A DNA stretch of 64,000 bases from Salvator merianae (Eukaryota; Chordata; Lepidosauria; Squamata; Teiidae): positions 45,857,692-45,921,691 of the forward strand of contig QVOM02000116.1 of NCBI GenBank assembly GCA_003586115.2, in the 5' to 3' direction. The notes under the pieces were generated by a model that did not search any database, had not been told where the DNA came from, and saw only the letters and a program-made list of their open reading frames with translations. This document shows, in pieces, positions 63,164 through 64,000 of the stretch. A program made the translations under genes and the position numbers. Position 1 is the first letter of the stretch. Each line of letters opens with the position of its first letter.

Positions 63164-63346
63164 CAATGGCGGCACGTCGCTTTAAGAACAGGTGTTCACG
63201 TATCGCTGGAAAGGGAGATCACTAGCCACGGGATGTCTGTTTTGCCACAGCAGGCAGCTACAAGACCCGCCTAGGAAGGGGTGTATTTTCGCAGCCAGCG
63301 ACCTCCCCTTCTGTGACATACGAATACCTGTTCTTAAACGACATTG
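63164..63346. mobile_element. hAT-like miniature element, family M copy 3 (palindromic, ~183 bp)
   Basis: Left arm caatggcggcacgtcgcttt-aagaacaggtgttcacgtat pairs with the right arm, reverse complement caatgtcgtttaagaacagg-tattcgtat. Inner arms (ggaaagggagatcactagcc against ggggaggtcgctggctgcg) continue the symmetry. The flanks tgaacatc and gggacatc are a degraded duplication. The core matches the elements at 26833 and 40116. Confidence 0.65.
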
Positions 63347-64000
63347 GGACATCTTTTGAGAAGTAACTTCTTTCTCATACCCATCTAAGAGCCAAAATAT
63401 GTCTTTTATTCCTCAAGTGTATATAGTCTTCTCAACAATTTTTGGCAAGTCTTCCTTACTGTATCTTAAAACTATGGATTGCGAGGGGGACTAGACTTTG
63501 ACCCTTTAGAAGTGGTTGAAGTCCAACTCCCATGAGCCTTAGCTGGTATGATTCATAATCTGGAATGATGGGATTTAAGATAGACAGAATCAGGAGGACC
63601 ATAAATGAGTTTTCCTAATGCAGATGCAAGGAAATGTCACTAACGCTTAATAGAAAAGGATCTTTAAATTGCTATTGAATTTTGAACCGTTCTTTCAGGA
63701 GGCAAAACAAGTGGATTTAAACTACTCTTGTTTGGGATTCCAGTGTAGAACTGCAGAACTGTTAAGATTACTTCTGTTCCTGAATGGCCAAATGCTGTGG
63801 CTTTCAGAAGAGACGTTAGAGCTCAATCCAGACCTCATGATGATGTCTGCTTGTGTGTAAGGCAGCCAGTCCAAACTCCAGTTGGGACACTGCTGCTGCT
63901 GAAAAGTACAGTTGGATCTGGCAGATTCCCCGAGTCCTGTAGTCTCATTCCAGCACAGATAGGATACAGCTTCATTGCCTGTCCTACTGCCATTTTTGAC

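Larger units (their letters stand above)
56956..64000 (+). other. ESYT2: ESYT2 intron 13 (at least 7.0 kb, runs off window)
   Basis: Begins gtaagt. No further ESYT2 exon was recognised. Apart from the elements at 59516 and 63164, I see no feature in 57000-59500, 59790-63160 or 63360-64000, other than homopolymer runs and a short 'gtccaactcccatgagcctt' inverted-repeat relic near 63520. Confidence 0.75.

Overview
This is a stretch of vertebrate nuclear DNA. It is AT-rich and mostly non-coding, with GT-AG introns and one CpG island. It carries decayed L1-type and CR1/L2-type LINEs, tRNA-derived SINEs and hAT-type miniature DNA transposons. That repeat mix, especially the 'ctgctggatcaggccat...agtccagcatcctgt' repeat and the SINE/hAT families, resembles squamate reptile (lizard or snake) DNA. 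The squamate call is inference from repeat style, not proven.

The window holds one gene I can support: the 5' half of ESYT2 (extended synaptotagmin-2), on the + strand. Exon 1 lies in a CpG island (about 9100-10150). Twelve further coding exons lie between 25799 and 56955. All thirteen exons join in frame with consensus GT/AG sites and give 479 codons: a Pro/Ser-rich N-terminus, the ER membrane hairpin, the complete SMP lipid-transfer domain, C2A with its linker, and the first strand of C2B. The remaining exons (rest of C2B, C2C) must lie beyond position 64000.

Layout: 1-9100 is intergenic and repeat-dense (SINEs, an L1 with another L1 inserted in it, LINE tails, a ~1.1 kb repeat and a minisatellite close to the CpG island). 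9100-10150 is the promoter, 5'UTR (with a small uORF whose stop overlaps the ESYT2 start) and exon 1. 10024-25798 is the large intron 1 (SINE with a nested hAT, antisense LINE, a 0.3 kb tandem duplication, a short L1 insertion). 25799-31902 holds exons 2-6. 31903-50616 holds two large introns around exon 7. 50617-56955 holds exons 8-13 (C2A). 56956-64000 is intron 13, with a GC-rich hAT element and a palindromic element.

No prokaryotic features, CRISPR arrays or rRNA genes were seen. No novel multi-gene system is evident. The best leads are transposon structure: several short hAT-like elements with readable ends and 8-bp target duplications, two near-perfect palindromes, nested insertions, and the uORF/start-codon overlap.
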